NCBI RefSeq assembly: GCF_004138335.1 | Contig: NZ_RYFW01000001.1 | Span: forward strand, 248,001 to 312,000 | Origin: Peristeroidobacter agariperforans | GTDB taxonomy: Bacteria; Pseudomonadota; Gammaproteobacteria; Steroidobacterales; Steroidobacteraceae | DNA length: 64,000 nt | Direction: 5' to 3' | Shown here: in pieces, positions 53,701-61,773 of the stretch | How positions within the stretch are numbered: position 1 is the stretch's first letter | Layout: every line of letters begins with the position of its first letter | Notes under the pieces: generated by a model | Databases searched by the model: none | Told to the model about the DNA's origin: nothing | What the model saw: only the letters and a program-made list of their open reading frames with translations | Position numbers and translations under genes: made by a program

Positions 53701-56560
53701 GCTCGATCACCAGCAACGAATGGCCGGCCGCGATCAGGCGGCGGAAGGCACGCAACAACTTGGCGATGTCGTCGAAGTGCAGGCCGGTCGTGGGCTCGTC
53801 GAATAGGAACAACTTGCCGGGCGTGGCGTCGTCGGACGACCTGACGGTCGCGCTTTCGGCCAGGTGCCCCGCCAGTTTCAAGCGCTGCGCTTCGCCACCG
53901 GAGAGCGTCGGCACCGGTTGACCGAGCCGCAGATAATCCAAACCCACTTCGGCGAGCGGCCGCAACGTAGCCAGCACTTCGCGTTCACCGGCGAAGAACT
54001 CCACCGCTTCCGACACCGTCATGTCGAGCACATCGGCGATGCTACGGCCCGGACCGGGTCCGCGGTTCAAGGTAACTTCGAGGATCTCGCCGCGATAACG
54101 CCGGCCGTTACAGTCCGCACAGCGCAGATACACGTCGGACAGGAATTGCATCTCGACATGCTCGAAGCCATTGCCGCCGCACGTCGGGCAGCGCCCGTTG
54201 CCGGAGTTGAAGCTGAAGGTGCCGATGGTATAGGCGCGCTCCTTCGCGAGCGGTTCATTGGCGAACAGCTTGCGGATCGCGTCGAACGCGCCAACGTAGC
54301 TGGCCGGATTGGAACGCGTCGTGCGGCCGATCGAAGTTTGATCGACCATCACGACTGCACTGATGTGTTCCGCGCCCTTGATGCTGTCGTGCTCGCCCGG
54401 CGCTTCCGTCGGCTTGCCGAAATGCTTGAGCAGCGCCGGATACAGCACATCTTGAATCAAGGTCGACTTGCCCGAGCCCGAAACGCCGGTGACGCACACC
54501 AGGCGTTGCAAGGGAATGGAGACGTCGATGCCCTTGAGATTGTGCTGCCGCGCGCCCTTCACTGTGAGCAAGGCACTCGGCGCAGCTTGAGCGGCATCAG
54601 GCGACACTTCGCTGACCTGCTTGCGGCCGAGCAGGTAATCCGCGGTGAGCGAGCGCTCCGCCTTCTTCAGCTCGGACGGCTCACCGAAGAACACGATCTC
54701 ACCGCCCTTCTCGCCCGGCCCGGGGCCGACATCGATCAGCCGATCGGCGGCCTGCATGACTTGCGGATCGTGCTCGACGACGACCAGCGAATTGCCCGCC
54801 GCCTTCAAGCGACGCATCACATCGATGACGCGCCCCATGTCGCGCGGGTGCAAGCCGATCGACGGCTCATCCAGCACGAACAAGGTATTGACCAGCGACG
54901 TGCCGAGCGCCGTGGTCAGATTGATTCGTTGCACTTCGCCGCCCGACAGCGTGCGCGACTGACGATCGAGCGTTAGATAGCCGAGCCCCACATCGAGCAA
55001 ATAACCGAAGCGCCCGCGGATTTCGCGCAGGACCAGGTCGCTCGCTTCATCCAGCGGTGCGGGCAGGGCCAGCCGATCGAAAAATTGTTTGCAACGATCG
55101 ATGGGCAACAGCATCAGCTCGTGAATGCCGATGCCGGGCAGTTCCGCGAGCTGCTGGCCGGTCCATTGCACGCCGTTCGGCTTGAACCGCAAGTTGTCGG
55201 GTAACACGGCCTTGGCGTCCGCCTTCGTGCCGAGACGCCACACCAACGCATCCGTCTTCAGCCGCGCGCCATCGCACGCCGTACACGGCGTGTAAGCGCG
55301 GTATTTCGACAACAAGACGCGAATGTGCATCTTGTAGGATTTGGTTTCGAGCCAGGCGAAGAAACGGCGCACGCCGTACCACAGCTTGTCTTCCCAGCTG
55401 CCCTCGCCTTCGAGCACCCATTGCCGTTGCTCCTCGGTCAGGTCGCGCCACGGCACATCGATGGGAATGTTTCTTTTACGCGCGTACTTGATCAGATCGT
55501 CCTGGCACTCGCGATACGACTCGGTTTGCCACGGACGGATCGCACCGCCCTTCAGCGTCTTGCTTTCATCGGGCACGATCAGGCCGAAGTCGATGCCGAT
55601 GATGCGACCGAAGCCACGGCACGACTCGCACGCACCCAGCGGCGAGTTGAACGAGAACAGGCTCGGCGTCGGCTCGCGGTAGTGAATATCACAATCGGCG
55701 CAGTGCAGATCCGAAGAGAATCGCCACGTCGCAGCGATCGCGGGCGTTTCGTTCTCGGCCGCGCGGGCACTACCATTCGACGCTTCCAGGACGTGCACCG
55801 CGACTCGGCCCCGACCCACGCGCAACGCGGCTTCGAGCGCCTCGATCACTCGTTCGCGATCCGTGTTATCGAAGCGGAAGCGGTCCTGAGTCATTTCCAG
55901 GACGACGCTTGCCTGCTCCTCGGCGCTCTTGCGTGCCTTCTTCGCCGATTTCTTCTTGCTCTTGGTGGGTTCAACGAGCGCTGCACGGTTCTCGATGCGC
56001 TGGAACAAGCGCGTATAGCCCTGCTTCTCCAGCAAGCTCAGCACTTCGGCCTCGCCGAAGTTGGCCGGCACCGGCACAGGGAATGTGACAACCACGCGTG
56101 CGGAGGCATGTCCATGTGCCTGCAGCCGTTCGCTCAACTCTTCATAAATGCTTTGCGCCGAGTCGCGCTTCACCGGCGCTGCGCACTGGCGGCAATACAC
56201 CTGCGCGGCGCGAGAGAACAACAACTTCAAATGGTCGTTGAGCTCAGTCATCGTGCCCACGGTGGAGCGCGAGGTCCGCACCGGATTGGTCTGATCGATG
56301 GCGATGGCCGGCGGAATGCCGTCGATGCGCTCGACTTGCGGACGATCCATGCGGTCCAGGAACTGACGCGCGTACGGCGAGAAGGTCTCGACGTACCGGC
56401 GCTGCCCTTCGGCGTACAAAGTATCGAACACCAGCGAGGACTTGCCCGACCCGGACACGCCGGTAACGACGATCAGCTCGCCGGTGGGCAGCTCGAGGTG
56501 CAAGTTCTTGAGGTTGTTCTGGCGCGCGCCACGAATGACGATGGACTGGGACATGCTCAC
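50768..56560 (-). CDS. uvrA: Double-length UvrA (tandem UvrA units in one chain)
   Basis: 1930 residues, twice the size of UvrA. Two complete units can be seen: about 1-1000 and about 1025-1930. Each has two ABC ATPase sites, so four Walker A motifs (GVSGSGKS) and four signatures (LSGGE), and each has the CxxC zinc modules (for example CPTCGGNGFEH with CADCNGRRY, and CEACEGQGMRK with CDSCGGRRF). UvrA scans DNA for damage as a dimer and loads UvrB; this chain may act as a covalent pseudodimer. The start is GTG at 56560 or ATG at 56554. Neither uvrB nor uvrC is nearby, and a normal uvrA may exist elsewhere. Confidence 0.95.
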   Translation of the reverse strand: MSMSQSIVIRGARQNNLKNLHLELPTGELIVVTGVSGSGKSSLVFDTLYAEGQRRYVETFSPYARQFLDRMDRPQVERIDGIPPAIAIDQTNPVRTSRSTVGTMTELNDHLKLLFSRAAQVYCRQCAAPVKRDSAQSIYEELSERLQAHGHASARVVVTFPVPVPANFGEAEVLSLLEKQGYTRLFQRIENRAALVEPTKSKKKSAKKARKSAEEQASVVLEMTQDRFRFDNTDRERVIEALEAALRVGRGRVAVHVLEASNGSARAAENETPAIAATWRFSSDLHCADCDIHYREPTPSLFSFNSPLGACESCRGFGRIIGIDFGLIVPDESKTLKGGAIRPWQTESYRECQDDLIKYARKRNIPIDVPWRDLTEEQRQWVLEGEGSWEDKLWYGVRRFFAWLETKSYKMHIRVLLSKYRAYTPCTACDGARLKTDALVWRLGTKADAKAVLPDNLRFKPNGVQWTGQQLAELPGIGIHELMLLPIDRCKQFFDRLALPAPLDEASDLVLREIRGRFGYLLDVGLGYLTLDRQSRTLSGGEVQRINLTTALGTSLVNTLFVLDEPSIGLHPRDMGRVIDVMRRLKAAGNSLVVVEHDPQVMQAADRLIDVGPGPGEKGGEIVFFGEPSELKKAERSLTADYLLGRKQVSEVSPDAAQAAPSALLTVKGARQHNLKGIDVSIPLQRLVCVTGVSGSGKSTLIQDVLYPALLKHFGKPTEAPGEHDSIKGAEHISAVVMVDQTSIGRTTRSNPASYVGAFDAIRKLFANEPLAKERAYTIGTFSFNSGNGRCPTCGGNGFEHVEMQFLSDVYLRCADCNGRRYRGEILEVTLNRGPGPGRSIADVLDMTVSEAVEFFAGEREVLATLRPLAEVGLDYLRLGQPVPTLSGGEAQRLKLAGHLAESATVRSSDDATPGKLFLFDEPTTGLHFDDIAKLLRAFRRLIAAGHSLLVIEHNLDVIAASDWLIDLGPEGGEAGGEVIAVGTPAEVMKAPGSHTGKALREIESGWNIADQRTVVPLAASAHRPRANTISIHGAREHNLKNVDVELPRDKFTVVTGVSGSGKSTLAFDIVFGEGQRRYLESLNAYARQFVQPSSRPDVDAIFGIPPTVAIEQRTSRGGRKSTVATLTEIYHFLRLLYVKLGTQYCPECDVPIEPQSFESIFARICRDYRGKSVSLLAPLVVARKGFYTDLAAWAAKKGYEQLRVDGELLPTQNWPRLSRFQEHTIELPVATVQVSARNERELREALTTALDFGKGVVHLLDESVKVKKAPVAKKVAKGSNVLAANAGLSIFSTRRACPSCAKSFAELDPRLFSFNSKHGWCADCYGTGLQIRGFDEEQSGEEIWWNEWFEQEAEVCESCEGERLNPIARNVRFRDQSIAAVTGQSVSDMRKQFNTLKLKGREGEIARDVLTEIHSRLAFLEDVGLGYLALDRSAPTLSGGEAQRIRLAAQLGSNLQGVCYILDEPTIGLHPRDNRILLDTLDKLAAKGNSLLVVEHDEETIRRADYVLDLGPGAGTRGGRVVAAGTASELERSPESITGRLLAQPLQHPIGNRREVTSRAPALVVKEASLHNLRKQTCRVPLDRLTVVTGVSGSGKSTMARDVLHDNLRAALGRRKGAKLEWRGCKEITGWDQIERILEVDQTPIGKTPRSCPATYIGFWDAIRKVFAETPEARMRGYTPSRFSFNTAGGRCEACEGQGMRKIEMSFLPDVRVVCDSCGGRRFNHDTLSVQYKGRSIGDVLMMSIDEAVDFFSAHTRIHHCLRLLQDVGLGYLTLGQQSPTLSGGEAQRIKLVTELSKVRESRMLRTPEPGEVVEKLPGTLYVLDEPTVGLHMADVEKLIRVLHRLVDAGNTVVVIEHDLDVIAEADWIIDLGPEGGAEGGKVVVQGSPDDILRAARESHTARILKEFLRDRAQATGARPTAQRRLASL

Positions 56561-56561
56561 C

Positions 56562-56578
56562 CATGGCCAAAGGCCATG
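56562..56578 (-). promoter_or_regulatory. Dyad immediately upstream of the uvrA start
   Basis: CATGGCC-AAA-GGCCATG is a perfect 7-base dyad, one or two bases before the GTG at 56560 and in the position of the ribosome site. It does not resemble the E. coli LexA box. It may be a translational hairpin or an operator. Confidence 0.4.
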
Positions 56579-56718
56579 AACACTGTAGGAAAAACGGAAC
56601 CGGGGACCCGGGAGGAGTAGATGCGGATTGTAAGCGCAGCTTCAACCACGCGCCCAATCGAGGGCGCATTGAATCCCCGAAAGCTGTCAGCCTTTGTCTA
56701 GTTAAAACGAGGGATCGG

Positions 56719-56811
56719 GCATCCTGCCACGACCCTCGTGCGAGGCGCCAAAAGGCGTGACTTTTGTCGCTCGCCGCCGCAAGCGGCGGGGTACATCCAT
56801 GTACCCGGGGC
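56719..56811 (-). repeat. Structured GC-rich intergenic repeat, copy B
   Basis: Shares CATCCTGCCAC, AAAAGGCGTGACTTTT, CGCCGCCG and GTACATCC-TGTACCCGGGGC with copy A (19161-19262) at matching spacing. The three hairpins are kept although bases in the stems and loops differ. It starts 11 bases past the stop of the M48 gene. Confidence 0.7.
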
Positions 56812-56821
56812 TGGCCTTCCG

Positions 56822-58750
56822 CTAGGTATCTGTCGCGGACGTTACCAGCGGCGGCAGCGGACAGTGGACCGTGGCGCAGACCGCCCGGAGCAGTTCGGCC
56901 TCGCCGAGCGTCAGCTTTTGATCGTGGGTGACCGTCTTGACCAGCGCCTCGACCAGTTGCTCCTTCATGATGGGCGCCAACTGATCCAGCCGGCTCAGCG
57001 CCAGGTCGAGCGGCTGCGCCCAGTGCGCCAGATTTACGAAGGACGGCCGCTCTCGCGGCAGCAGGTGGTGCACGCCCACTTCATAGGCGCGACGGGACGT
57101 CGCGGCGTCAGAGTGGCCGTGCTGAGCGAGCACCGAAAACAGCACCTGAATGTCCTTCTGCACGGCGCTCAACGGCAGCTGCCGGGTGCGAGCGACGGGA
57201 TTCAGGTCATCGTTCAGATGCACTTGCGCGAGCTTGCGAAGCACGTAGCTCTGCAAGGAAACCCGCCCTTCCCGCTGCAGCATCCCGTTCAACGTCGACA
57301 TCAGCTGCATGCGCTCGTCTCGCGTCAGCTGACGCAGCGCTGGAACTGCCCCCAGCAACGCCGGCATGCGTTGCTCAGGCTCGAGCGCATCGACAGCGCT
57401 CAGCAGCTCAGCCAGGTCGTCCGCCGTTTGAACACCCAGCTGCTGGCTGATGAATTGCCGCTGTCTCTCACGCGCTTCGGAATTCGCATCGAGCGCCAAC
57501 GCCAACATCAGCGTGCGCGCCGACTGCGGATGGCGGCTGGCGGAGACGATCTCGTCGGGTAGTGATTTGCGAATGTCCCGCGCCACTTGCATATGAATCG
57601 TGCCGGGATTGCCGACCAGTGCCGCGACGCTGGCCGACGCGGCGCCGCCAGGCACGTTGATCAACGAATCCAAGCGCTCCGCGGATGTTTGTTTCGGAGC
57701 TGCGTCCGCATTCTTCTGTTCGGCGAGACGCGCCATTTCTGCTCGAGCACGCTCGAATTCTTTTGGATCGAAGCGCGGATCGATCGCTTTGAGCCGATCT
57801 TCCAGCGCCGGATGCGTGGCAAAGAACCGGTTCATGCCCGGCGCGAACAGCATGTGCGCGACTTCTTCGACTTCCAAATTACCGATCCTCGACCCGCCCG
57901 AAAGCGCGCCTATTTTCACCAGCGCCCCCCGCAAGCCAGTGGGATCGCGCGTGAACTGCACGGCCGACGCGTCAGCCAACGACTCGCGGCTGCGAGACAC
58001 CGCAGCCTGGATGAGGCGACCGAAGAACAAGCCGATGTACCCGACAACCATCACCGCGAGGGCCACCAGCAGCACCGGCATCGCCTTCTTGGAGTCGCGG
58101 CCGCCGGAGGAGAGCCGGAGCACGGTGCGGCCGATCAGCGCGATCACCAGCAACCCGAACAGCAAACCCATCAGCCGAATGTTCAGCCGCATGTCGCCAT
58201 TCAAGATGTGACTGAACTCATGTGCGATCACGCCTTGCAGCTCGGCGCGATTCAGCGTCGTCAGCGTGCCGCGCGTGACCCCAATCGCTGCGTTCGCCGG
58301 ATTGTGACCGGCGGCGAAAGCATTGATGCCGGTCTCCTGCTCCAGCAAGTAGACCTCTGGCATGGGCACACCCGAGGCGATCGCCATTTCTTCGACGACG
58401 TTGAGCAAGCGGCGTTGCTGCGGATCGGTGGTATCCGGCGAGACACGCACGCCACCGAGCGAGCGCGCGACCACACCGCCGCCGCCACCCAGCACCACAG
58501 TTTTGTAGAGGCTCGCCAGCGCGATGATGCCCACCACCACCAGCGTCGTGAGCAACACCGTGCCCGGGTGAGCGCTCATCCACTCACCCATCGTCGGCGA
58601 ATAGCCGGTCCGGTTTGCTTCTCCCAGAGACAGCACGAAGCACACGACCGCATTGACCGCCGCCGCCACGGCCAGCACGGCGGCGACGAACAGCACGACG
58701 AGCCAGCGGGTCGTACGTCGCGACTGTTCCTGTCGCTCGAAGAAGTTCAT
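56822..58750 (-). CDS. M48 family membrane metallopeptidase with C-terminal extension
   Basis: 642 residues. Two N-terminal membrane helices (residues 18-45 and 55-72) precede the HtpX-like protease domain with VIAHEFSHILNGD (HExxH); two more helices (about 205-245) follow, then the third zinc ligand region with SRESLADASAVQF. HtpX has about 290 residues; the last 300 here are a helical domain with no match. It degrades damaged membrane proteins. It lies 16 bases downstream of the lemA-type gene, a common pairing. Confidence 0.93.
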   Translation of the reverse strand: MNFFERQEQSRRTTRWLVVLFVAAVLAVAAAVNAVVCFVLSLGEANRTGYSPTMGEWMSAHPGTVLLTTLVVVGIIALASLYKTVVLGGGGGVVARSLGGVRVSPDTTDPQQRRLLNVVEEMAIASGVPMPEVYLLEQETGINAFAAGHNPANAAIGVTRGTLTTLNRAELQGVIAHEFSHILNGDMRLNIRLMGLLFGLLVIALIGRTVLRLSSGGRDSKKAMPVLLVALAVMVVGYIGLFFGRLIQAAVSRSRESLADASAVQFTRDPTGLRGALVKIGALSGGSRIGNLEVEEVAHMLFAPGMNRFFATHPALEDRLKAIDPRFDPKEFERARAEMARLAEQKNADAAPKQTSAERLDSLINVPGGAASASVAALVGNPGTIHMQVARDIRKSLPDEIVSASRHPQSARTLMLALALDANSEARERQRQFISQQLGVQTADDLAELLSAVDALEPEQRMPALLGAVPALRQLTRDERMQLMSTLNGMLQREGRVSLQSYVLRKLAQVHLNDDLNPVARTRQLPLSAVQKDIQVLFSVLAQHGHSDAATSRRAYEVGVHHLLPRERPSFVNLAHWAQPLDLALSRLDQLAPIMKEQLVEALVKTVTHDQKLTLGEAELLRAVCATVHCPLPPLVTSATDT

Positions 58751-58766
58751 GCGCCGGACCGGGTTG

Positions 58767-59348
58767 TCAGAACTTGACCACCGGCACCGCGCGCTTCTCG
58801 GGCGACTCGATCTCCAGCAGCTGCGCCGGCAGGAACGAGAACATGTTGGCGACGATGCTGTTCGGGAACATTTCGCGGCTGTTGTTGTACGTCATCACGG
58901 CATCGTTGAACGCCTGCCGCGCGAACGCGACTTTGTTCTCGGTCGAGGTCAGCTCTTCCGACACCTGCATCATGTTCTGGTTGGCCTTCAGGTCCGGATA
59001 GGCTTCGGCCAGCGCGAACAGCCGGCCCAGCGCGCCGCTCAGCGCGTTCTCCGCACCGGACAGCTGTTGAACGGCATTGGGATCGGTCGGATTCGCGGCG
59101 GCATTCTTCAAGCCGACGACCGCGGCGTTACGAGCAGTGATCACCGCTTCGAGCGTCTCGCGCTCGTGCTTCATGTAGCCCTTCGCCGTTTCCACCAGGT
59201 TCGGGATCAGGTCATGACGGCGCGTGAGCTGCACGTCGATCTGCGCGAACGCATTCTTGTACGCGTTCCGGCCGCCGACCAGCTTGTTGTAGATGGAAAT
59301 GAAAAAAAGCGCGATCAGGACGATGACGATGAAAACGATCCAGCCCAT
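58767..59348 (-). CDS. lemA: LemA family protein
   Basis: 193 residues. One N-terminal membrane helix (IVFIVIVLIALFFISIYNKL) then the LemA helical bundle: VGGRNAYKNAFAQIDVQLTR, RHDLIPNLVETAKGYMKHE and LFALAEAYPDLKANQNMMQ are signatures. Role unclear; it frequently neighbours M48 peptidases, as here. First gene of the two-gene unit. ATG at 59348 with GGAGG upstream. Confidence 0.94.
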   Translation of the reverse strand: MGWIVFIVIVLIALFFISIYNKLVGGRNAYKNAFAQIDVQLTRRHDLIPNLVETAKGYMKHERETLEAVITARNAAVVGLKNAAANPTDPNAVQQLSGAENALSGALGRLFALAEAYPDLKANQNMMQVSEELTSTENKVAFARQAFNDAVMTYNNSREMFPNSIVANMFSFLPAQLLEIESPEKRAVPVVKF

Positions 59349-59471
59349 CTGACGACCTCCACGGCAAATGCCGCATCAAAGCATACCCAATGCGCCCGGC
59401 TCTCGAGCGGCTCGCCGGCCAACGGCCGCCCGCGACCGGCAAACGGGCTTCGCCCGCACCGGTTAAGTGAC

Positions 59472-60743
59472 TCAGTTCACAGCTGACGCGGCGAGCGCGC
59501 CTTCCAACCAGGCTTGCACCGCCCCACTGGTGATCTGATCTTGCAACCACCGATCGACCTGGCCGCGGAGCGCTTCCTCTCGCGGCAGCAGGATCGCCTT
59601 GTCACCGCGAGTGAACGTGGCCGAAGTCGCGCGACACAGTCGTTTGTCACGGCGCGCCTGCAAGTCAACCTCAACGTCATCGGTCACCATGACATCCGCT
59701 CGACCGCCCGCGATCTCAGCAAAGATCGTGCGATTGTCCGGATGCACGGTGACCTGCGCGCGACTCAGCCGCTCGCGCACGAACTGCTGGTTGGTGCCAC
59801 CGGGGTTCACGACGACACGCACCTCGGGACGATCGATTTCTTCGACGGTGTCGAAGCGCGTCTCGGTGCCACAGCGAACGATGGCTGTCTTGCCGCCCTG
59901 ATGATAGGGAACGGAGAACGCGGCAAGCTTGGCGCGTTCCGGCGTGATGCTGACTCCACCGAGCGCGATATCGAAGCGCTGTGCCTGGTAGTCCCGCATC
60001 AGCGTGCTCCAGCTCGTGCTCACAAACTGCGGTTGCGCGCCCAGCGATTTCGCCAGCGCCTCGCCCATCTGCACGTCAGCGCCGGAAAGCTCGCCGCCAC
60101 GCTCCAGCGTAAACGGCGCGTAGTCCCCGGTCATGCCGATGCGCAGCACTTTGCTGGCTGCGATTCGTTCGAGCACTGGCATCGCGGACGGACGCAGCCG
60201 GCTCACTGCTTTCAACAACGATTCTTGATCATCCTTTTGCAACCCCGGCATGACGATCTTTGCGGCTTGCGGTCGATAGCGAGTGGCAAAGCCGTCCGTC
60301 ATCAGCTCGGGCAACGCGAGATAGACGGAGCGCAGCAGCTCGTTTCCGAGGCGGTCCAACTCCGGACGAATCTCATTCTTCAAATCCCGGATCGGCTCGT
60401 TGACTGGCTGCTGAATCTTCCATGACTCAATGAAGTGCTCCTGCACGTCACGCGCCATGCGGATCTGCAGCGAGAACAGCTCGCGCGCCGGCGCGGCGTC
60501 GATGCCGAGGCGCTGCGCTTGGGCAACGGTCGCGTCGAGAACTTGTTGCTCGCGGGTGGGGTCGGCTACAGGCACGTGGTTTGCGAACTTCCAGGCTGCG
60601 ACCGAGCGCATCAGCTCGAGCCGCTGCTGCATCAGGTCGAACACGCGAGCCACGTCATTCGGCCCGCTAAAGCTCGCAGCGACGCCGATGTTGGCCGTGA
60701 ACAGCATCGCGAGCGCGATCCAAATGCGTTTGTGCAGTGACAT
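59472..60743 (-). CDS. Exported chorismate mutase-cyclohexadienyl dehydratase fusion
   Basis: 423 residues from the ATG at 60743, which has GAGGGG upstream and a signal peptide ending GVAAS near residue 23. Residues about 25-150 are a secreted AroQ-type chorismate mutase: [27 protein letters not shown] and the following helices carry the Arg, Lys, Asp and Glu expected in the active site. Residues about 180-420 are a solute-binding-fold cyclohexadienyl dehydratase (PheC): [17 protein letters not shown] and [20 protein letters not shown] match it. Together they would convert chorismate to phenylpyruvate in the periplasm. The fold alone could also suggest an amino-acid-binding protein. Confidence 0.82.
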   Translation of the reverse strand: MSLHKRIWIALAMLFTANIGVAASFSGPNDVARVFDLMQQRLELMRSVAAWKFANHVPVADPTREQQVLDATVAQAQRLGIDAAPARELFSLQIRMARDVQEHFIESWKIQQPVNEPIRDLKNEIRPELDRLGNELLRSVYLALPELMTDGFATRYRPQAAKIVMPGLQKDDQESLLKAVSRLRPSAMPVLERIAASKVLRIGMTGDYAPFTLERGGELSGADVQMGEALAKSLGAQPQFVSTSWSTLMRDYQAQRFDIALGGVSITPERAKLAAFSVPYHQGGKTAIVRCGTETRFDTVEEIDRPEVRVVVNPGGTNQQFVRERLSRAQVTVHPDNRTIFAEIAGGRADVMVTDDVEVDLQARRDKRLCRATSATFTRGDKAILLPREEALRGQVDRWLQDQITSGAVQAWLEGALAASAVN

Positions 60744-60793
60744 GCTTTCCCCTCGAGGCGGGGAAATGTAGCACTTCGCTTCAGACAAAAAAG

Positions 60794-60819
60794 CAAAACC
60801 CGCCGGGTCGCCGGCGGGT
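60794..60819 (-). terminator. Intrinsic terminator of the small gene at 60842-61081
   Basis: ACCCGCCGG and CCGGCGGGT form a 9-base-pair stem around a GTCG loop (60798-60819), followed on the minus strand by TTTTGCTTTTTT. It lies 23 bases past that gene's stop and 51 bases upstream of the chorismate mutase fusion gene. Confidence 0.85.
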
Positions 60820-60841
60820 CTTTCAAGCAACGATCGGCCGC

Positions 60842-61081
60842 TTAGCGACGCGGTCCAAACAGATCGAACAGCCGGCTCAGCAGCGTGGGCTCGAACACAT
60901 CGGCCTCGATGGCCGTGTGCATGACCGGCACGTCGGCCAGGTTCACGCGAATCTCGTCCTCGCCGCGCGGCTTGGAAAAGTCATACACCCGCGTCGTCGC
61001 TTGTTCCTGCTGCGGAGCTCGGGAAGGCGCGGCCGCGGCTGTGCGACGAACCTGAGTCTGGGCGGGGCTGGCGGCGCTCAT
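60842..61081 (-). CDS. Small hypothetical protein
   Basis: 79 residues from the ATG at 61081 ([13 protein letters not shown]), chosen for the GGAGG 8 bases upstream; the frame opens further at 61174 without support. An Ala/Pro/Gln-rich start is followed by [20 protein letters not shown] and [17 protein letters not shown], which looks like a short linear-motif or helix at the end. No family is recognised. No signal or membrane segment. Confidence 0.6.
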   Translation of the reverse strand: MSAASPAQTQVRRTAAAAPSRAPQQEQATTRVYDFSKPRGEDEIRVNLADVPVMHTAIEADVFEPTLLSRLFDLFGPRR

Positions 61082-61290
61082 CGATGTCCTCCAAAGAGAT
61101 CCGTGGGAAAGTCGCGGGCAGACTAGAGGAAGTGATCGAGCCGCCGTGTGAGGCAAATCACGTTCGCGCGTCACGTGCGATGCTCGAATGCCACGCCTCG
61201 AGGCGGCGCGGTTTTATGTCGTGCGCTTGTCGCCGGCTACAGACGACGGAACCTCTTGCACTCGGCGCTCAAATAGAGAACGTTGCACCA

Positions 61291-61773
61291 ATGCTGACCA
61301 CAATCAGAATTCCGCTGCTCATCGCGACGCTGCTGCTCGCCGCCGCTTGCTCGAAAGAACCCAAGCCGGCGACAGCGCCGAGCACAGCGCTCGTCGAGCA
61401 AAGCGCTGCCGATCCGGCGCAAGGATCGATGGACGAATTTCACGGCTCGTTTGCACCGGGCGGAATCGCGGCGACTTACAGCGCGAAATTCAAGGAAGGA
61501 AAAATTCAGAGCCTGGAGGAGACACGTCAGGCGACGTCACAAACCGCCACTTATGAGTTCCTTGGCGCGCGCTTGATGAAATACAGCGGCGCCGCGCTCA
61601 ATTCGAACGACACCATCGAGCTCGAGTTCGATCAGCAGGGCAAAGTGTTGAGAGCAAGAGCTGGCAACAAGGAAGCAAGCGCCGAAGAGATCGCTGCGAT
61701 ACGCGATCGCGCTCAAGCGCTACGCAGTCACGCGGTCTCGCAACATGACGTGAAGGGGCACGACAAGGTCTAG
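61291..61773 (+). CDS. Lipoprotein of unknown function
   Basis: 160 residues. Lipobox LLLAAAC with acylated Cys near position 20. The mature part is a compact beta-rich domain (ATYSAKFKEGKIQSLEETRQ, TIELEFDQQGKVLRARAGN). Family not recognised. The start ATG follows AACGTTGCACCA, a weak ribosome site; the frame is open upstream but without signal. Its stop overlaps the stop of the histidine kinase gene by four bases (convergent). Confidence 0.75.
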   Translation: MLTTIRIPLLIATLLLAAACSKEPKPATAPSTALVEQSAADPAQGSMDEFHGSFAPGGIAATYSAKFKEGKIQSLEETRQATSQTATYEFLGARLMKYSGAALNSNDTIELEFDQQGKVLRARAGNKEASAEEIAAIRDRAQALRSHAVSQHDVKGHDKV

